A stretch of 35,964 nt of DNA from UBA6544 sp049601975 (GCA_049601975.1 JBMYRC010000033.1:1-35964), one strand, 5' to 3'. Counted from the stretch's first letter, positions 1-8,491 are shown. Translations and numbers: made by a program. The notes: generated from the sequence alone by a model not told the origin.

Positions 1-658
1 TTCCGGCTATTTGTCGGGATGTCATAGACGCGGTAATGCAGCGCCATTTCAGTGCCGGAGCACCGCTCTCAATTCACGATCAAGAAACTTATCAGATCAC
101 GATCGTGGCGACCGGTGCCGTCCGCGAGCAGACCATATTACAGGATGGGCGGCGCAAAATTATGGGATTTTTTTCTCTGGTGATGGTTTAGACGACGCGC
201 CGGAAATCTCTAGTCTATTGGTTGTGGCGGCAAAATCGGGGGTTTACTATGAATTGACCGATACGGCTTTGCAGCGTTGCCGACGAAATGGGGTGATCGT
301 TGAAGATTAGAAAAATCTCCAACGCGAGCCTCGTCTAGCCGTCTGAGGCGAGCATATACTGCTTCTCGGACGCTACTCGGCCATCGCACGAGTCGCCGCA
401 TTTTTGGATGATCTGATTTTGCGCATTGGCTGGGATTGTGCCGACGGTGTCGATCTATTACTCCCCATGGGGCGTGAGGATATCGCGGTTTTCCGTGGCT
501 TGAAGTCGGAAACGGTCAGCCGTCAATTGGCGAAACTCAAAAGCTCTGAAATCCTGAATTCGTTGAAATCTGGTCATCTGATGATAAAGAATCGCAATCG
601 TTTTTCGGCATTGATTCCGGTTGTGGGTATATATGAATCGGACGGATTGCATTATTAA
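1..658 (+). pseudogene. Crp/Fnr-family transcription regulator, decayed
   Basis: The remains of a Crp/Fnr regulator run off the left edge of the window. Positions 3-170 give a cyclic-nucleotide-binding-like beta roll with the family phrase QDGRRKIMGF. The reading then moves to another frame at a run of seven T (168-174), continuing as FFSGDGLDD; one extra T would rejoin the two as GFFFSGD, matching the usual GFLLPGD. This second frame meets stops at 308-310 and 344-346, then continues in the same frame through the dimer helix (LLGRYSAIARVAAFLDDL) and a recognisable winged helix (LPMGREDIAVF, LKSETVSRQLAKLKS) to the stop at 656-658. One frameshift plus two stops make a functional protein very unlikely. 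Family assignment rests on the order and spacing of these motifs. A downstream restart at about 404 would give only the HTH part. Confidence 0.8.
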
Positions 659-787
659 ATAGCCCGACCTGTCGATGAAAAATCCGATGCCTATATTGCT
701 TCGTGATGGTCTCCCGCATAGGGTGCGGCGCGCTGCGCGAAAGGATGCGGCACAAGAAATCAATTCAAAGCGACGGAGCAGTCGAAT

Positions 788-1699
788 ATGGGCATGATGG
801 AAAACAAAGTCGTAATCGTCACCGGTGGTGGCCGTGGTATTGGGCGCGGTATTGCCATGATGATGGCGGAACATGGCGCGAAAGTGGTCGTAAATGACCT
901 GGGTGGTGGCGCGGACGGAGAAGGCCACGATAAGGGGCCAGGGCAGGAAGTGGTTGACGAAATTCGGGCGAAAGGTGGCGAAGCCGTTCTCAACGACGAG
1001 AGCGTTGCCGATTGGAACGCTGCGCAGCGAATGGTTGAGCAGGCGAAGGATACGTTCGGTGGGTTGCACGGGGTGGTTAATAATGCCGGTATTCTCCGCG
1101 ACCGCATTTTCCACAAGATGTCCGAGGAAGAATTCGACGCTGTCGTCGCTGTCCATTTGAAAGGTAGTTTCAACGTATCACGCGCGGCCGCGGAGACTTT
1201 CCGCAATCAATCCGGAGGTGCGTATGTCCACATGACGTCCACATCCGGACTTGTCGGTAACTTCGGCCAGGTAAATTACGGTGCGGCAAAGCTCGGTATT
1301 GCCGGGATGTCGAAATGCATTGCGTTGGATATGTCACGCTATCGGGTGCGTTCCAATTGCATCTCGCCTTTCGCATGGAGCCGGTTGATCGGTACCATTC
1401 CGACGAATACGCCGGAAGAGCAGGAGCGGGTTGCGAAAATTCAACAGATGACACCGGAGAAGATTGCACCCCTCGCGGTTTATCTTTGCAGCGATCAATC
1501 GCAAGAAGTGACGGGCCAGATCTTTGGCGTGCGCTTCAATGAAATCTTCCTGTTCAGCCAGCCGCGCCCGGTGCGCTCCGTACAACGCACGGAAGGCTGG
1601 ACGCCAGAGAGCATTGCCGAACATGCGATGCCGGCAATGGAGCCGAGTTTTTCTGAACTGGTTCGTTCCGGCGATGTGTTCACCTGGGATCCTGTATAA
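788..1699 (+). CDS. SDR oxidoreductase, (3R)-hydroxyacyl-CoA dehydrogenase type
   Basis: This 303-residue short-chain dehydrogenase probably oxidises a (3R)-hydroxyacyl-CoA with NAD(P), in the cytoplasm. The Rossmann motif TGGGRGIG is at residues 12-19, followed by NDLGGGADGEG, a phrase typical of the dehydrogenase domain of the peroxisomal multifunctional enzyme type 2 and its bacterial relatives. The NNAG motif is present, and the active site is Ser (MTSTSG), Tyr164 and Lys168. The protein is about 50 residues longer than a plain SDR; the C-terminal extension (about 250-303) resembles that of the same subfamily. A GGAG at 775-778 supports the ATG at 788. The next gene, a MaoC hydratase 12 bases on, supplies the partner reaction, so the pair acts as a split MFE-2. 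Substrate (fatty acyl, steroid side chain or other) cannot be told. Confidence 0.85.
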   Translation: MGMMENKVVIVTGGGRGIGRGIAMMMAEHGAKVVVNDLGGGADGEGHDKGPGQEVVDEIRAKGGEAVLNDESVADWNAAQRMVEQAKDTFGGLHGVVNNAGILRDRIFHKMSEEEFDAVVAVHLKGSFNVSRAAAETFRNQSGGAYVHMTSTSGLVGNFGQVNYGAAKLGIAGMSKCIALDMSRYRVRSNCISPFAWSRLIGTIPTNTPEEQERVAKIQQMTPEKIAPLAVYLCSDQSQEVTGQIFGVRFNEIFLFSQPRPVRSVQRTEGWTPESIAEHAMPAMEPSFSELVRSGDVFTWDPV

Positions 1700-1711
1700 G
1701 GAGCGAACGCC

Positions 1712-2578
1712 ATGGGGCTCGATTACGACCACCTAATGAACTATGACATCCCGGAGGTCGAACAGACCTATACCAAGCGCGATACAATGCTGTATGCGCT
1801 CGGCGTCGGCCTCAATATGGATCCGCTGGATCGCGACGCGCTTCGCTTCACCTATGAGAAGGAGTTGCGAGCGCTACCGACCATGTGCTGTGTTTTGGGC
1901 ACGCCCGGGAGTTGGATTTCAAAGCCAGATACGGGCATCGAATACTTAAAGGTCCTGCACGGTGAGATGGGTTTCACGATCCATCAACCGATCCCGCAAT
2001 CGGCAAATCTGAAGGCGAAAACGCGGGTGACTGACATTTTCGACAAGGGTGCCGATGTCGGTGCTCTGGTCGTACAAACCCGAGAGATTGTTGACGCCAC
2101 GACGGGCGAGAAGATCGCAACGACCACGAGTACGACATTCGCGCGCGGCAATGGCGGTTTCGGTGGTGAGCGCGGTCCTTCGAGTCCGAAATATATTCCG
2201 GAAGACCGGATGGCGGATGAAGTATGCGATCTGCCCACCTTGCCGCAAGCTGCTCTGATCTACCGTTTATCAGGTGATTACAATCCCTTACACAGCGACC
2301 CTGATACAGCAGAGAAAGCGGGTTTCAAAGCGCCTATCCTCCACGGACTTTGTACATATGGGGTTGTGGGGCACGCTTTATTGAAAACTTTGTGCGATTA
2401 TAATCCGGTGAAATTCAAGGCGATGTCCGCGCGTTTCTCCTCACCGGTCTATCCTGGGGAGACGATTCGCACGGAGATGTGGCGTCTCGACGACGGAAAA
2501 GTCGCGTTTCGCGGCAGCATCCCCACGCGGGATAATCTTGTGATCTTGAACCAAGGCCTCGCGGAGATCGCGGAGTAG
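1712..2578 (+). CDS. MaoC-family enoyl-CoA hydratase (hydratase 2 type)
   Basis: This 288-residue double-hotdog protein should hydrate a trans-2-enoyl-CoA to the (3R)-hydroxyacyl-CoA. The hydratase 2 signature YRLSGDYNPLHSDP is in the C-terminal half, with the catalytic Asp and His of the G-D-x-N-P-x-H pattern, followed by FKAPILHGLCTYG. The N-terminal half is the degenerate hotdog that shapes the acyl pocket, and the length matches the eukaryotic-type hydratase 2 domain. A strong AAGGAG lies just upstream of the ATG and overlaps the end of the preceding SDR gene. It is co-transcribed with that SDR; the two together correspond to the dehydrogenase and hydratase domains of one fused enzyme in other organisms. 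The family is clear, the substrate is not. Confidence 0.88.
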   Translation: MGLDYDHLMNYDIPEVEQTYTKRDTMLYALGVGLNMDPLDRDALRFTYEKELRALPTMCCVLGTPGSWISKPDTGIEYLKVLHGEMGFTIHQPIPQSANLKAKTRVTDIFDKGADVGALVVQTREIVDATTGEKIATTTSTTFARGNGGFGGERGPSSPKYIPEDRMADEVCDLPTLPQAALIYRLSGDYNPLHSDPDTAEKAGFKAPILHGLCTYGVVGHALLKTLCDYNPVKFKAMSARFSSPVYPGETIRTEMWRLDDGKVAFRGSIPTRDNLVILNQGLAEIAE

Positions 2579-2581
2579 GTT

Positions 2582-3181
2582 TTACTCCGCGGCTTCCGCG
2601 TGTTCGGTCGGGAGCGAACGCCGATCGATGCCGTGGCTCAACATATCTTCGATAATGCCGTCTTCCATACCAATTTGGAGCGCGTCATTGAAGCGGTTGA
2701 AGAAGCCACACAACGACGTGCGTAGTGTTAACTCGACAATCTGTTCTTCCGAGAAATGTGCCTTTAATTGCTCGAAGATAGCGTCCCGCATGTATTGCGG
2801 CTTTTCAGTTACCTGAACCGCATAATCACGCACTAGACGGTCGACCTCGTTGAGCCCTGGGCAGTCGTCTTCGAGAATATTGGCGACCGTCTCCGGTGCC
2901 AGTCCTTGTTCCGTCAGGCGCGGCGCGTGATGCGCAACGCAATAGGTGCATTCGTTTAATTTGGAGACGACGACAAGGGCGATTTCTAGATAGCGTTTTG
3001 GCAACAAGGCCTCGTCGGCCAAATCCAATAGAAGGCCCATGATATGTTTCAAAGCGGGCGGACGATGGGCAAAGACCTTCACCTGATTTAAAAATGGTCC
3101 GTATTCTTCGGAAAACCGCTTGTAGATCGGCTGACAATCCACCGGTACTTCTTCAATGCTCAAGTCGCGCACGCGTGCCAT
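2582..3181 (-). CDS. Carboxymuconolactone decarboxylase/AhpD-family protein
   Basis: A 199-residue all-helical protein of the carboxymuconolactone decarboxylase/AhpD superfamily. The signature E-C-x-x-C-x-x-H is seen at residues 77-84 (ECTYCVAH), the redox-active pair of AhpD-like proteins, preceded by a helix rich in Leu/Val. Members with these cysteines are usually thiol peroxidases or disulfide reductases; those without are decarboxylases, so a redox role is favoured here. It converges on the MaoC gene with only three bases between the stops and is transcribed alone. The C-terminal tail ends in a charged, probably disordered stretch. Physiological partner unknown. Confidence 0.8.
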   Translation of the reverse strand: MARVRDLSIEEVPVDCQPIYKRFSEEYGPFLNQVKVFAHRPPALKHIMGLLLDLADEALLPKRYLEIALVVVSKLNECTYCVAHHAPRLTEQGLAPETVANILEDDCPGLNEVDRLVRDYAVQVTEKPQYMRDAIFEQLKAHFSEEQIVELTLRTSLCGFFNRFNDALQIGMEDGIIEDMLSHGIDRRSLPTEHAEAAE

Positions 3182-3356
3182 GATCGGTAATCTCCAATAA
3201 TTTGAACCTTCGCTATCATTCTGCCGGAATGCCCAGTTCTCGCAATAGGGCTAGTTAGAGACGAATTTTAACCCACAATTCCCAAGTGAACTCGATATTC
3301 GATGCCCTGAGATGAATATTCTGCTATAAGAATCAGTATATTGAGGCGTTGATGGA

Positions 3357-3716
3357 GTGGCTAGCATGGCACACCCGATGGGTGATTCGAAACGGGACAG
3401 TTTACGTGTCGATTTTGACCGCCGCTTGAAGCTTGAATTCCATGGTTACAAGATCACCTCTGACGTAGGTTTGCTCGCTTATCGGGAGCTTGATGATGCC
3501 CTTAGCCTGACCGAGGTTGCCGGGACTATTTTCCAGGACAGCCGTACCGGCAAGAACGGATGGCATGGCATGATTGGGCAGTTCCGTCAGTCGGTTTTGG
3601 GGGCGACCGGCAGCAAGAATTCAGCGGCTATGAACTTCTGCTACGAGTGCTACAACGGTGCGGCCCTGGCTCAGGATGCGGTCATGCTGTTACCGACAGA
3701 ATTCCGCGTGAAGTAA
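3357..3716 (+). pseudogene. IS1380-family transposase, N-terminal relic
   Basis: The first 80 or so codons match the N-terminus of IS1380-type transposases: MGDSKRDSLRVDFDRRLKLE followed by ITSDVGLLAYRELDDALSL and a TGKNG motif. The natural start would be the ATG at 3378. After roughly position 3600 the similarity stops and the frame runs through unrelated sequence to a stop at 3714-3716. The DDE catalytic core is absent, so the element is a dead fragment of about one fifth of a normal transposase. I could not identify terminal inverted repeats on either side. It marks an old insertion and deletion between the AhpD-like gene and the Sel1 gene. Confidence 0.65.
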
Positions 3717-3788
3717 CCCTCCGTAAGGTTACTTTTAAACTGGGCGGGTATGCTTGTGGTGGCCGCCATTTTTCTGTCATATGCAAAG

Positions 3789-4275
3789 ATGCTCATTCTG
3801 CGTAAATCGTTGCATATCCTGGTGTTGCTGTGTGTCGCATCTCCGACGTTCGGAGAAACATTGATGGATGGTTGGTTTACGTGCCTATGATGGCGGGCGG
3901 TATGCTGAAGCAGCCACAGTTCGGGAGCGCCTCGCGAAGGCGGGAGATATCGATGCGCAGACCGCCTTGGCAGGACTTTATATCGTTGCTCCGCCAGGCA
4001 TCGCTTACTCTCCCAAGAAGGCCGGATTGTTGTATCGGCAAGCGGCTGAGCAAAACGACCCCATCGCACAAATGAACCTCGGTGATTTCTACGAGAAGGG
4101 CGTCGGCGTCTCCATCGATTTGGCCAAAGCGGCATTTTGGCTTGGGCGTGCGGCGAATAAGGATTACGACTGGGCGGCCGAACGGTTGCACCAAGTTGAA
4201 CCCAGGTTGACCATAGTCGATCGCGCCGAAGCGACACGTCTGACCGCCGAATGGCGGGTTATGCATACGCAATGA
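3789..4275 (+). pseudogene. Sel1-repeat exported protein, frameshifted
   Basis: The ATG at 3789 opens a good signal peptide (basic start LRKS, hydrophobic HILVLLCVASP, then FGETLMDG). The frame then fails at 3870-3877, a perfect tandem GGTT-GGTT. Removing one copy of the four bases restores a continuous protein, MDG-LRAYDGGRYAEA, and the rest is open to 4275. The downstream part contains two Sel1/TPR-like repeats (AQTALAGLYI and AQMNLGDFYEKGVGV with AAFWLGRAA), the usual architecture of small periplasmic Sel1 proteins. As it stands, an internal ATG at 3868 would give a 135-residue protein with no signal peptide. The stop overlaps the start of the next gene (ATGA), so its translation may still couple the transporter downstream. 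I call it a pseudogene, though a sequencing error at the duplication is possible. Confidence 0.75.
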
Positions 4276-5426
4276 TATCGATTCCGTTCAGGCTTTCGTT
4301 TTCCTATTGGACCTATTTTTTCTATGGTGGGTTATCGATGCCATGGTGGCCGGTCTGGTTGTCCAGCCGGGGATTGAGTGAAGTCCAAATCGGTGATCTT
4401 TTGGCGTTTGAACGGCTATTCATCGTCGCGGCCAGCCTTGCCGTAGCGCATTTCTCCGATCGGACAGGGCATCGCCGCCGAATATTAATATTGTTCGCGA
4501 TCGGGATGACCAGTGGTTACGCACTCTTCGGCCTAGCGACCATGTATTGGCATTTCTTCCTGGTCGCCGCGTTGACGGCGGTCTGCCGCAGTCCTCTTAT
4601 TCCATTAAGCGACAGTATCACGATGACCCATGTGCGTCGCGAAGAGGCAGATTACGGGAAGGTGCGTCTGTGGGGCACGATCAGTTTTATCATTGGCAGT
4701 TCGCTCGGCGGTGTCATATTGGAGGGACGGGCTGAGGATTTGATCTTATGGGCGATCGTCGGTTCCTGCGCCTTTGCCGTTATAGGGTTTTATATGCTTC
4801 CAGACACGAGGTCGGAAGGCGGCGCGCCTAGGCTAATCGATGGTCTGCGCCTGGCGACACGGCCTATCTTCATGCTGTTTGTGTTGACCGTGGCACTATC
4901 GATGACCAGCCATTCGGCGGTCTATGCGTTCGGCAGTTTGTATTGGCGCGGGATAGGTATCTCAGATTCGGCTATTAGCTTCTTGTGGGCCTTTGGCGCC
5001 GCATCGGAAATTATCGTCTTTTGGAAAGGGGCTGCGCTTTTAAAGCGGTTTGGGCCGCCCTTACTGATCTTTGCCGGCGCGGTTGCCGCGGTGTTGCGAT
5101 GGTACCTGACCGGCACCTCAACTGAAATTTGGGTGCTGACCGTGGCGCAAGCACTGCACGCCTTCACGTTTGGTGCAGCGCATCTGGGCGGCATGACCTT
5201 TATCAGCCGGATTGCGCCGACGGAATTGCTGGCCACTGCTCAGACATTGTATTCCGCGTTGGCGATGGGGGCTGCCATGGCCTTGATGATGCCGATTACC
5301 GGACGATTGTATGGCGCATTCGGTCCCGAAAAAACCTTCTTCGCTATGATGGCGTTGGCAGCGGCGAGTTCGGTTCTTGCGTTGGTATTGCAGTGGCGTT
5401 GGAACGGTAAACAAATTTCCCTTTGA
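4272..5426 (+). CDS. MFS transporter, LacY/phenylpropionate-permease-like
   Basis: A 384-residue polytopic inner-membrane protein with about twelve hydrophobic segments. The opening SYWTYFFYGGLSMPWWPVWL resembles the start of the MFS_1_like group that includes LacY and the 3-phenylpropionate permease HcaT. The loop between segments 2 and 3 (HFSDRTGHRRR) has the MFS motif A charge pattern, and VRLWGTISFIIGSSLGG is the typical segment 5 region. The ATG at 4272 overlaps the stop of the Sel1 gene by ATGA, which favours it over the ATG at 4251 and implies translational coupling. The gene lies just before the badHI-like operon, so uptake of an aromatic or alicyclic acid is an attractive guess, but this is inference only. 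Confidence 0.82.
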   Translation: MISIPFRLSFSYWTYFFYGGLSMPWWPVWLSSRGLSEVQIGDLLAFERLFIVAASLAVAHFSDRTGHRRRILILFAIGMTSGYALFGLATMYWHFFLVAALTAVCRSPLIPLSDSITMTHVRREEADYGKVRLWGTISFIIGSSLGGVILEGRAEDLILWAIVGSCAFAVIGFYMLPDTRSEGGAPRLIDGLRLATRPIFMLFVLTVALSMTSHSAVYAFGSLYWRGIGISDSAISFLWAFGAASEIIVFWKGAALLKRFGPPLLIFAGAVAAVLRWYLTGTSTEIWVLTVAQALHAFTFGAAHLGGMTFISRIAPTELLATAQTLYSALAMGAAMALMMPITGRLYGAFGPEKTFFAMMALAAASSVLALVLQWRWNGKQISL

Positions 5427-5510
5427 TCGAGGCGTTTTGCCGCTGTTCGATCCGGAAATCGCGACTACCTCTTTGTGCAACTTGAACACTCGGCCAGAGG
5501 AGAGCGCGTG

Positions 5511-6272
5511 ATGCGTGGATTGAACGGAAAAACAGCGATTGTGACCGGTGGCGCCAGCGGGATCGGCAGGGCGATCAGCCAACGATTAGCGGAAGAGGGC
5601 TGTAAGGTCGGGATTTTCGATATCAACGGCGACGGTGCGGTGGCAGCCGCTTCGGAAATTGGCGATAATGCGTTTGGCCAAGCCTGCGATATCACGGACT
5701 ATGCGGCGGTTGATGCGGCAGTGGCGGAATTCGAAGGAAAGGCTGGTTCGTCCGATATTCTGGTCAATTGCGCCGGCTGGGATCAGCTTTACAACTTCCT
5801 CGATTCGACGCCTGATTTTTGGGACAAGGTCGTGAAGATCAACCTCTACGGCCCCCTGAATATGTGCCATGTGGTAATGAAGGGGATGGTCGAGCGCGGC
5901 ACTGGCGGCTCGATTGTGAATATTTCTTCGGATGCGGGCCGGGTCGGCTCTTCCGGTGAATCGGTCTATTCCGCTTGCAAGGGTGGCATGATTGCCTTCG
6001 GCAAGACACTTGCCCGAGAATACACGCGCAACAAAATTCGAATTAACACGGTCTGCCCAGGGCCGACCGATACCCCGCTTTTCGCCGCAGTATCCCTCGA
6101 CCCCGTGGTTGGCGATAAAATCCAGCAAGGCCTGAAGCGAGCCATCCCAATGAAACGCCTCGGAGTGCCGGAAGATTATGCGGGCATGGTCGCTTTTCTG
6201 GCGAGCGACGACGCAGGCTATATCACCGGTCAGACGATCAGTGTCTCCGGTGGTCTGACGATGCACGGTTGA
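5511..6272 (+). CDS. badH: SDR dehydrogenase, BadH-like (2-hydroxycyclohexanecarboxyl-CoA dehydrogenase)
   Basis: A 253-residue classical SDR. TGGASGIG is at residues 12-19, with the active site Ser (ISSDAG), Tyr153 and Lys157. The stretches RVGSSGESVYSACKGG, VCPGPTDTPLF and the ending TGQTISVSGGLTMHG follow, as I recall it, the BadH family, which oxidises 2-hydroxycyclohexanecarboxyl-CoA to the 2-oxo compound. The next gene looks like BadI, the ring-opening partner, which strengthens the call. The start is set by AGAGGAGA at 5497-5504, just ahead of the ATG at 5511; upstream in-frame alternatives lack such a site. SDR substrates are hard to read from sequence, and a related 2-hydroxyacyl ring-CoA substrate is possible. 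Confidence 0.75.
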   Translation: MRGLNGKTAIVTGGASGIGRAISQRLAEEGCKVGIFDINGDGAVAAASEIGDNAFGQACDITDYAAVDAAVAEFEGKAGSSDILVNCAGWDQLYNFLDSTPDFWDKVVKINLYGPLNMCHVVMKGMVERGTGGSIVNISSDAGRVGSSGESVYSACKGGMIAFGKTLAREYTRNKIRINTVCPGPTDTPLFAAVSLDPVVGDKIQQGLKRAIPMKRLGVPEDYAGMVAFLASDDAGYITGQTISVSGGLTMHG

Positions 6273-6288
6273 TTGGGGGAGACACAAA

Positions 6289-7086
6289 ATGACTTACGAA
6301 GATCTCATTTATGAAGAACGCGATCATACCGCATATATTACCTTCAATCGGCCGGAGCGTATGAACGCGTTTCGGATGGAGACATATTTTGAGTTTCTGG
6401 ATGCGCTACAGAAAGCGGGATGGGACCCCGACATCGGCTCGATAGTCCTGACCGGGGCAGGGGGCAAGGCTTTCGGCACCGGTGGTGATCAGGTTGGTAA
6501 TAAGAAATCAGAGCGTAACAAACGTGGGATTATAGGTGTTCCCGTGGAGGAGATGCACGCCTGTCTGCGTGAGATTCCAAAGCCGATCATTGCCAAGGTT
6601 CGCGGTTTTGCTATCGGTGGCGGTAATGTACTGTGCACGCTTTGTGACCTGACGATAGCATCGGAGAACGCCATATTCGGACAAGTGGGGCCGAAAGTCG
6701 GGTCCGTCGATCCAGGATTTGGAACCGCCTATCTGGCTCACGTTGTTGGCGAAAAGAAAGCCCGCGAAATGTGGTACCTCTGTCGCCGGTATTCGGCTCA
6801 AGAGGCGCTCGAGATGGGGTTGGTTAATGCGGTCTACGCGGATGACGAACTCGACGGGAAAGTCGATGAGTGGTGCGCGGAGATCAATACAAAGAGCCCA
6901 ACGGCGATCGCCATCGCGAAACGCAGTTTCAACGCCGATACAGAAAACATCCGAGGCATTAGCATGCTCGGGTTCCAGGCGTTGAAACAATATTACGCGA
7001 CGGATGAGTCGAAGGAAGGTGGGAATGCGTTCCGTGAAAAGCGCACGCCAGAATTCCGCAAATATGTCCCTCGCGGCCGCGGCTAA
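6289..7086 (+). CDS. badI: Crotonase, BadI-like (2-ketocyclohexanecarboxyl-CoA hydrolase)
   Basis: A 265-residue crotonase-fold enzyme. The opening EDLIYEERDHTAYITFNRP, the oxyanion region FAIGGGNVLCTLCDLTI, and QVGPKVGSVDPGFGTAYLA and GEKKAREMWYLCRRYS agree closely with the BadI/DHNA-CoA synthase branch, with the S-V-D motif at Asp141, rather than with enoyl-CoA hydratases. The C-terminus TDESKEGGNAFREKRTPEFRKY is also BadI-like. BadI opens the ring of 2-ketocyclohexanecarboxyl-CoA to give pimeloyl-CoA, the last step of the cyclohexanecarboxylate route. The gene lies 16 bases after the BadH-like gene with a GGGGGA ahead of its ATG. MenB is the main alternative, but no menaquinone genes are nearby and the BadH neighbour argues against it. 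Confidence 0.8.
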   Translation: MTYEDLIYEERDHTAYITFNRPERMNAFRMETYFEFLDALQKAGWDPDIGSIVLTGAGGKAFGTGGDQVGNKKSERNKRGIIGVPVEEMHACLREIPKPIIAKVRGFAIGGGNVLCTLCDLTIASENAIFGQVGPKVGSVDPGFGTAYLAHVVGEKKAREMWYLCRRYSAQEALEMGLVNAVYADDELDGKVDEWCAEINTKSPTAIAIAKRSFNADTENIRGISMLGFQALKQYYATDESKEGGNAFREKRTPEFRKYVPRGRG

Positions 7087-7100
7087 TTCGGCAAGCAGAC

Positions 7101-7490
7101 GTGAAACGAACCCAATACGCGTCGGACTATCAAAAATCGCGATCTTATGCGCCCGCCGTCGTGACCGAAGGCGGGCGTACCGTATGGCTCGCCGGTCTTC
7201 TTGCGGCGGAAGACGAGGAGGGGCGATCGCTCGCCGGTGATTTCAGCGGGCAGGTGCGCTGCATCTTCCGCAAGATGGCGGCACAGATGACGGAAGTCGG
7301 GGGGACAATCAACAACGTGGTCACGATGACCGCCTTCATCACCGACGTTCGCTACAATGGCGAATTCGTTGAACTGCGGAAAGAATTCTTCCAAGAAAAC
7401 ATTTATCCCGCGTCCACCTTGGTGACGGTGAAGGCTCTTAACCGTCCGGAAGCGCTGGTTGAAATTACCGCGACGGCGGTGACTCCGTAG
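7101..7490 (+). CDS. RidA family (YjgF/YER057c/UK114) protein
   Basis: A 129-residue RidA-superfamily protein. RidA proteins form trimers and hydrolyse reactive enamines and imines or act in specific catabolic routes. The fold signature is visible in VTEGGRTVWLAGLLA, in GQVRCIFRKMAAQMTEVGGTINNVVTMTAFITD and in the ending ASTLVTVKALNRPEALVEITATAV, where the Glu and the Arg preceding the last strands belong to the conserved pocket. The start is a GTG at 7101, 14 bases after the badI-like stop, so it is probably the third gene of that operon. It ends directly against the convergent NlpC/P60 gene with no base between the two stop codons. A ring-cleavage-linked deaminase role is possible but not shown. 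Confidence 0.82.
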   Translation: MKRTQYASDYQKSRSYAPAVVTEGGRTVWLAGLLAAEDEEGRSLAGDFSGQVRCIFRKMAAQMTEVGGTINNVVTMTAFITDVRYNGEFVELRKEFFQENIYPASTLVTVKALNRPEALVEITATAVTP

Positions 7491-8342
7491 TCATTTTGGC
7501 CGCCGAATGCGCGGGTTATAGTCGCCTGTCGCCTCGGCCATATGCTTGAGGATACGTTTTAAGGGCTGTACCGCCACAGTCATGTCCGTGGCGTTTGCAT
7601 GAATGAACGCGGCGGGTTCAATCCAAATTCCACAATGGCCATTCCAATAGACAACGTCACCGCGCCTTAAATCCGAGAGATCGTGCTCACAGATAGCCTC
7701 CCGTCCGATGGAATGCTCCTGCATGTCGCTATCGCGCGGCACGTTAATACCGCAGCGCATCAAGGACATCTGTACCAATGCGGAACAATCCAATCCAAGG
7801 CTGGTGCGACCGCCCCAAAGATACGGCGTGCCGATGAAGCGCAAGGCGACAGCGCAATGATCGGCCTCATGGCTTCCTAAAGGCGCGATATGTCGTTGGA
7901 AGACCCAACCGCCTTCAGAGAGTAATCCGAAGCCGCCTTCCTTCGTTTCGGTTAAGCTCAGGGGCGTGTTCATACTGAGGAGCTGTAACGGAGGTAATTT
8001 AAGATTAGGTTCCGGATAGATATAGGTGCGCAGGCTCGCAACTAAATGAGTGATGTCACGAAGATCGAGACCGAGAGACTCATCGCGGAGGTAGCCGACA
8101 TAACCGTCCGTCCGTGCTTGCACCCAGGACCAGCCTTCGCTTCGCTCGAATACGTCGACAATCTCTCCATACAGCAGTTCCGTATCGATGGGGGTCGCCG
8201 GGTCAGGTCGTGGTCGTAGTGCTGCACTCCCCACAACAATGCGGGCGGCTTCGCCATCGGTATAGCGGTCTGCTGTGATATTCCCGCGCAATTTCCTATT
8301 GGCGAGATCCGGGCGATAAGCATTTAAACGTCGGTCGAGCAT
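7491..8342 (-). CDS. NlpC/P60 family peptidase with N-terminal SH3 region
   Basis: A 283-residue putative cell-wall hydrolase. Residues 170-195 hold the NlpC/P60 core, GTPYLWGGRTSLGLDCSALVQ, with catalytic Cys186; His236 (WNGHCGIW) is the expected base and His248 (FIHANA) the third residue. Residues 55-150 contain two bacterial SH3-like stretches (LLYGEIVDVFERSEGWSWVQ and SEGGWVFQRHI). This architecture is common in alphaproteobacteria as a gamma-D-glutamyl-diaminopimelate endopeptidase cleaving peptidoglycan stem peptides. No signal peptide is evident at the ATG at 8342, so the protein may be cytoplasmic or use another route. It stands alone, convergent with ridA. Confidence 0.85.
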   Translation of the reverse strand: MLDRRLNAYRPDLANRKLRGNITADRYTDGEAARIVVGSAALRPRPDPATPIDTELLYGEIVDVFERSEGWSWVQARTDGYVGYLRDESLGLDLRDITHLVASLRTYIYPEPNLKLPPLQLLSMNTPLSLTETKEGGFGLLSEGGWVFQRHIAPLGSHEADHCAVALRFIGTPYLWGGRTSLGLDCSALVQMSLMRCGINVPRDSDMQEHSIGREAICEHDLSDLRRGDVVYWNGHCGIWIEPAAFIHANATDMTVAVQPLKRILKHMAEATGDYNPRIRRPK

Positions 8343-8491
8343 TTTTCAGTAACGGCTAATTTCGTTGTGGCTCGACGCCACTCATTCCATGAAAACACTG
8401 TAAATGGGTGTTCGCAAATTGATGCGGTAAAAGTCATCTATGGTTCATTAAAATACGCGTTCTTATTTCTCTTTAGTACTATCGTCAAAGG

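Noticed and set aside
168..174. T7 tract as a phase-variation switch for the Crp/Fnr gene
   Set aside because: Two further in-frame stops downstream mean that restoring the tract would not restore the protein.
458..1156. Long antisense open frame of 232 codons on the minus strand
   Set aside because: It lies opposite the SDR gene and the Crp/Fnr relic, shows no domain motif and has the skewed composition expected of a shadow frame.
6289..7086. menB (naphthoate synthase) as the identity of the crotonase
   Set aside because: The fold branch is shared, but the BadH-like partner and the absence of other menaquinone genes favour BadI.
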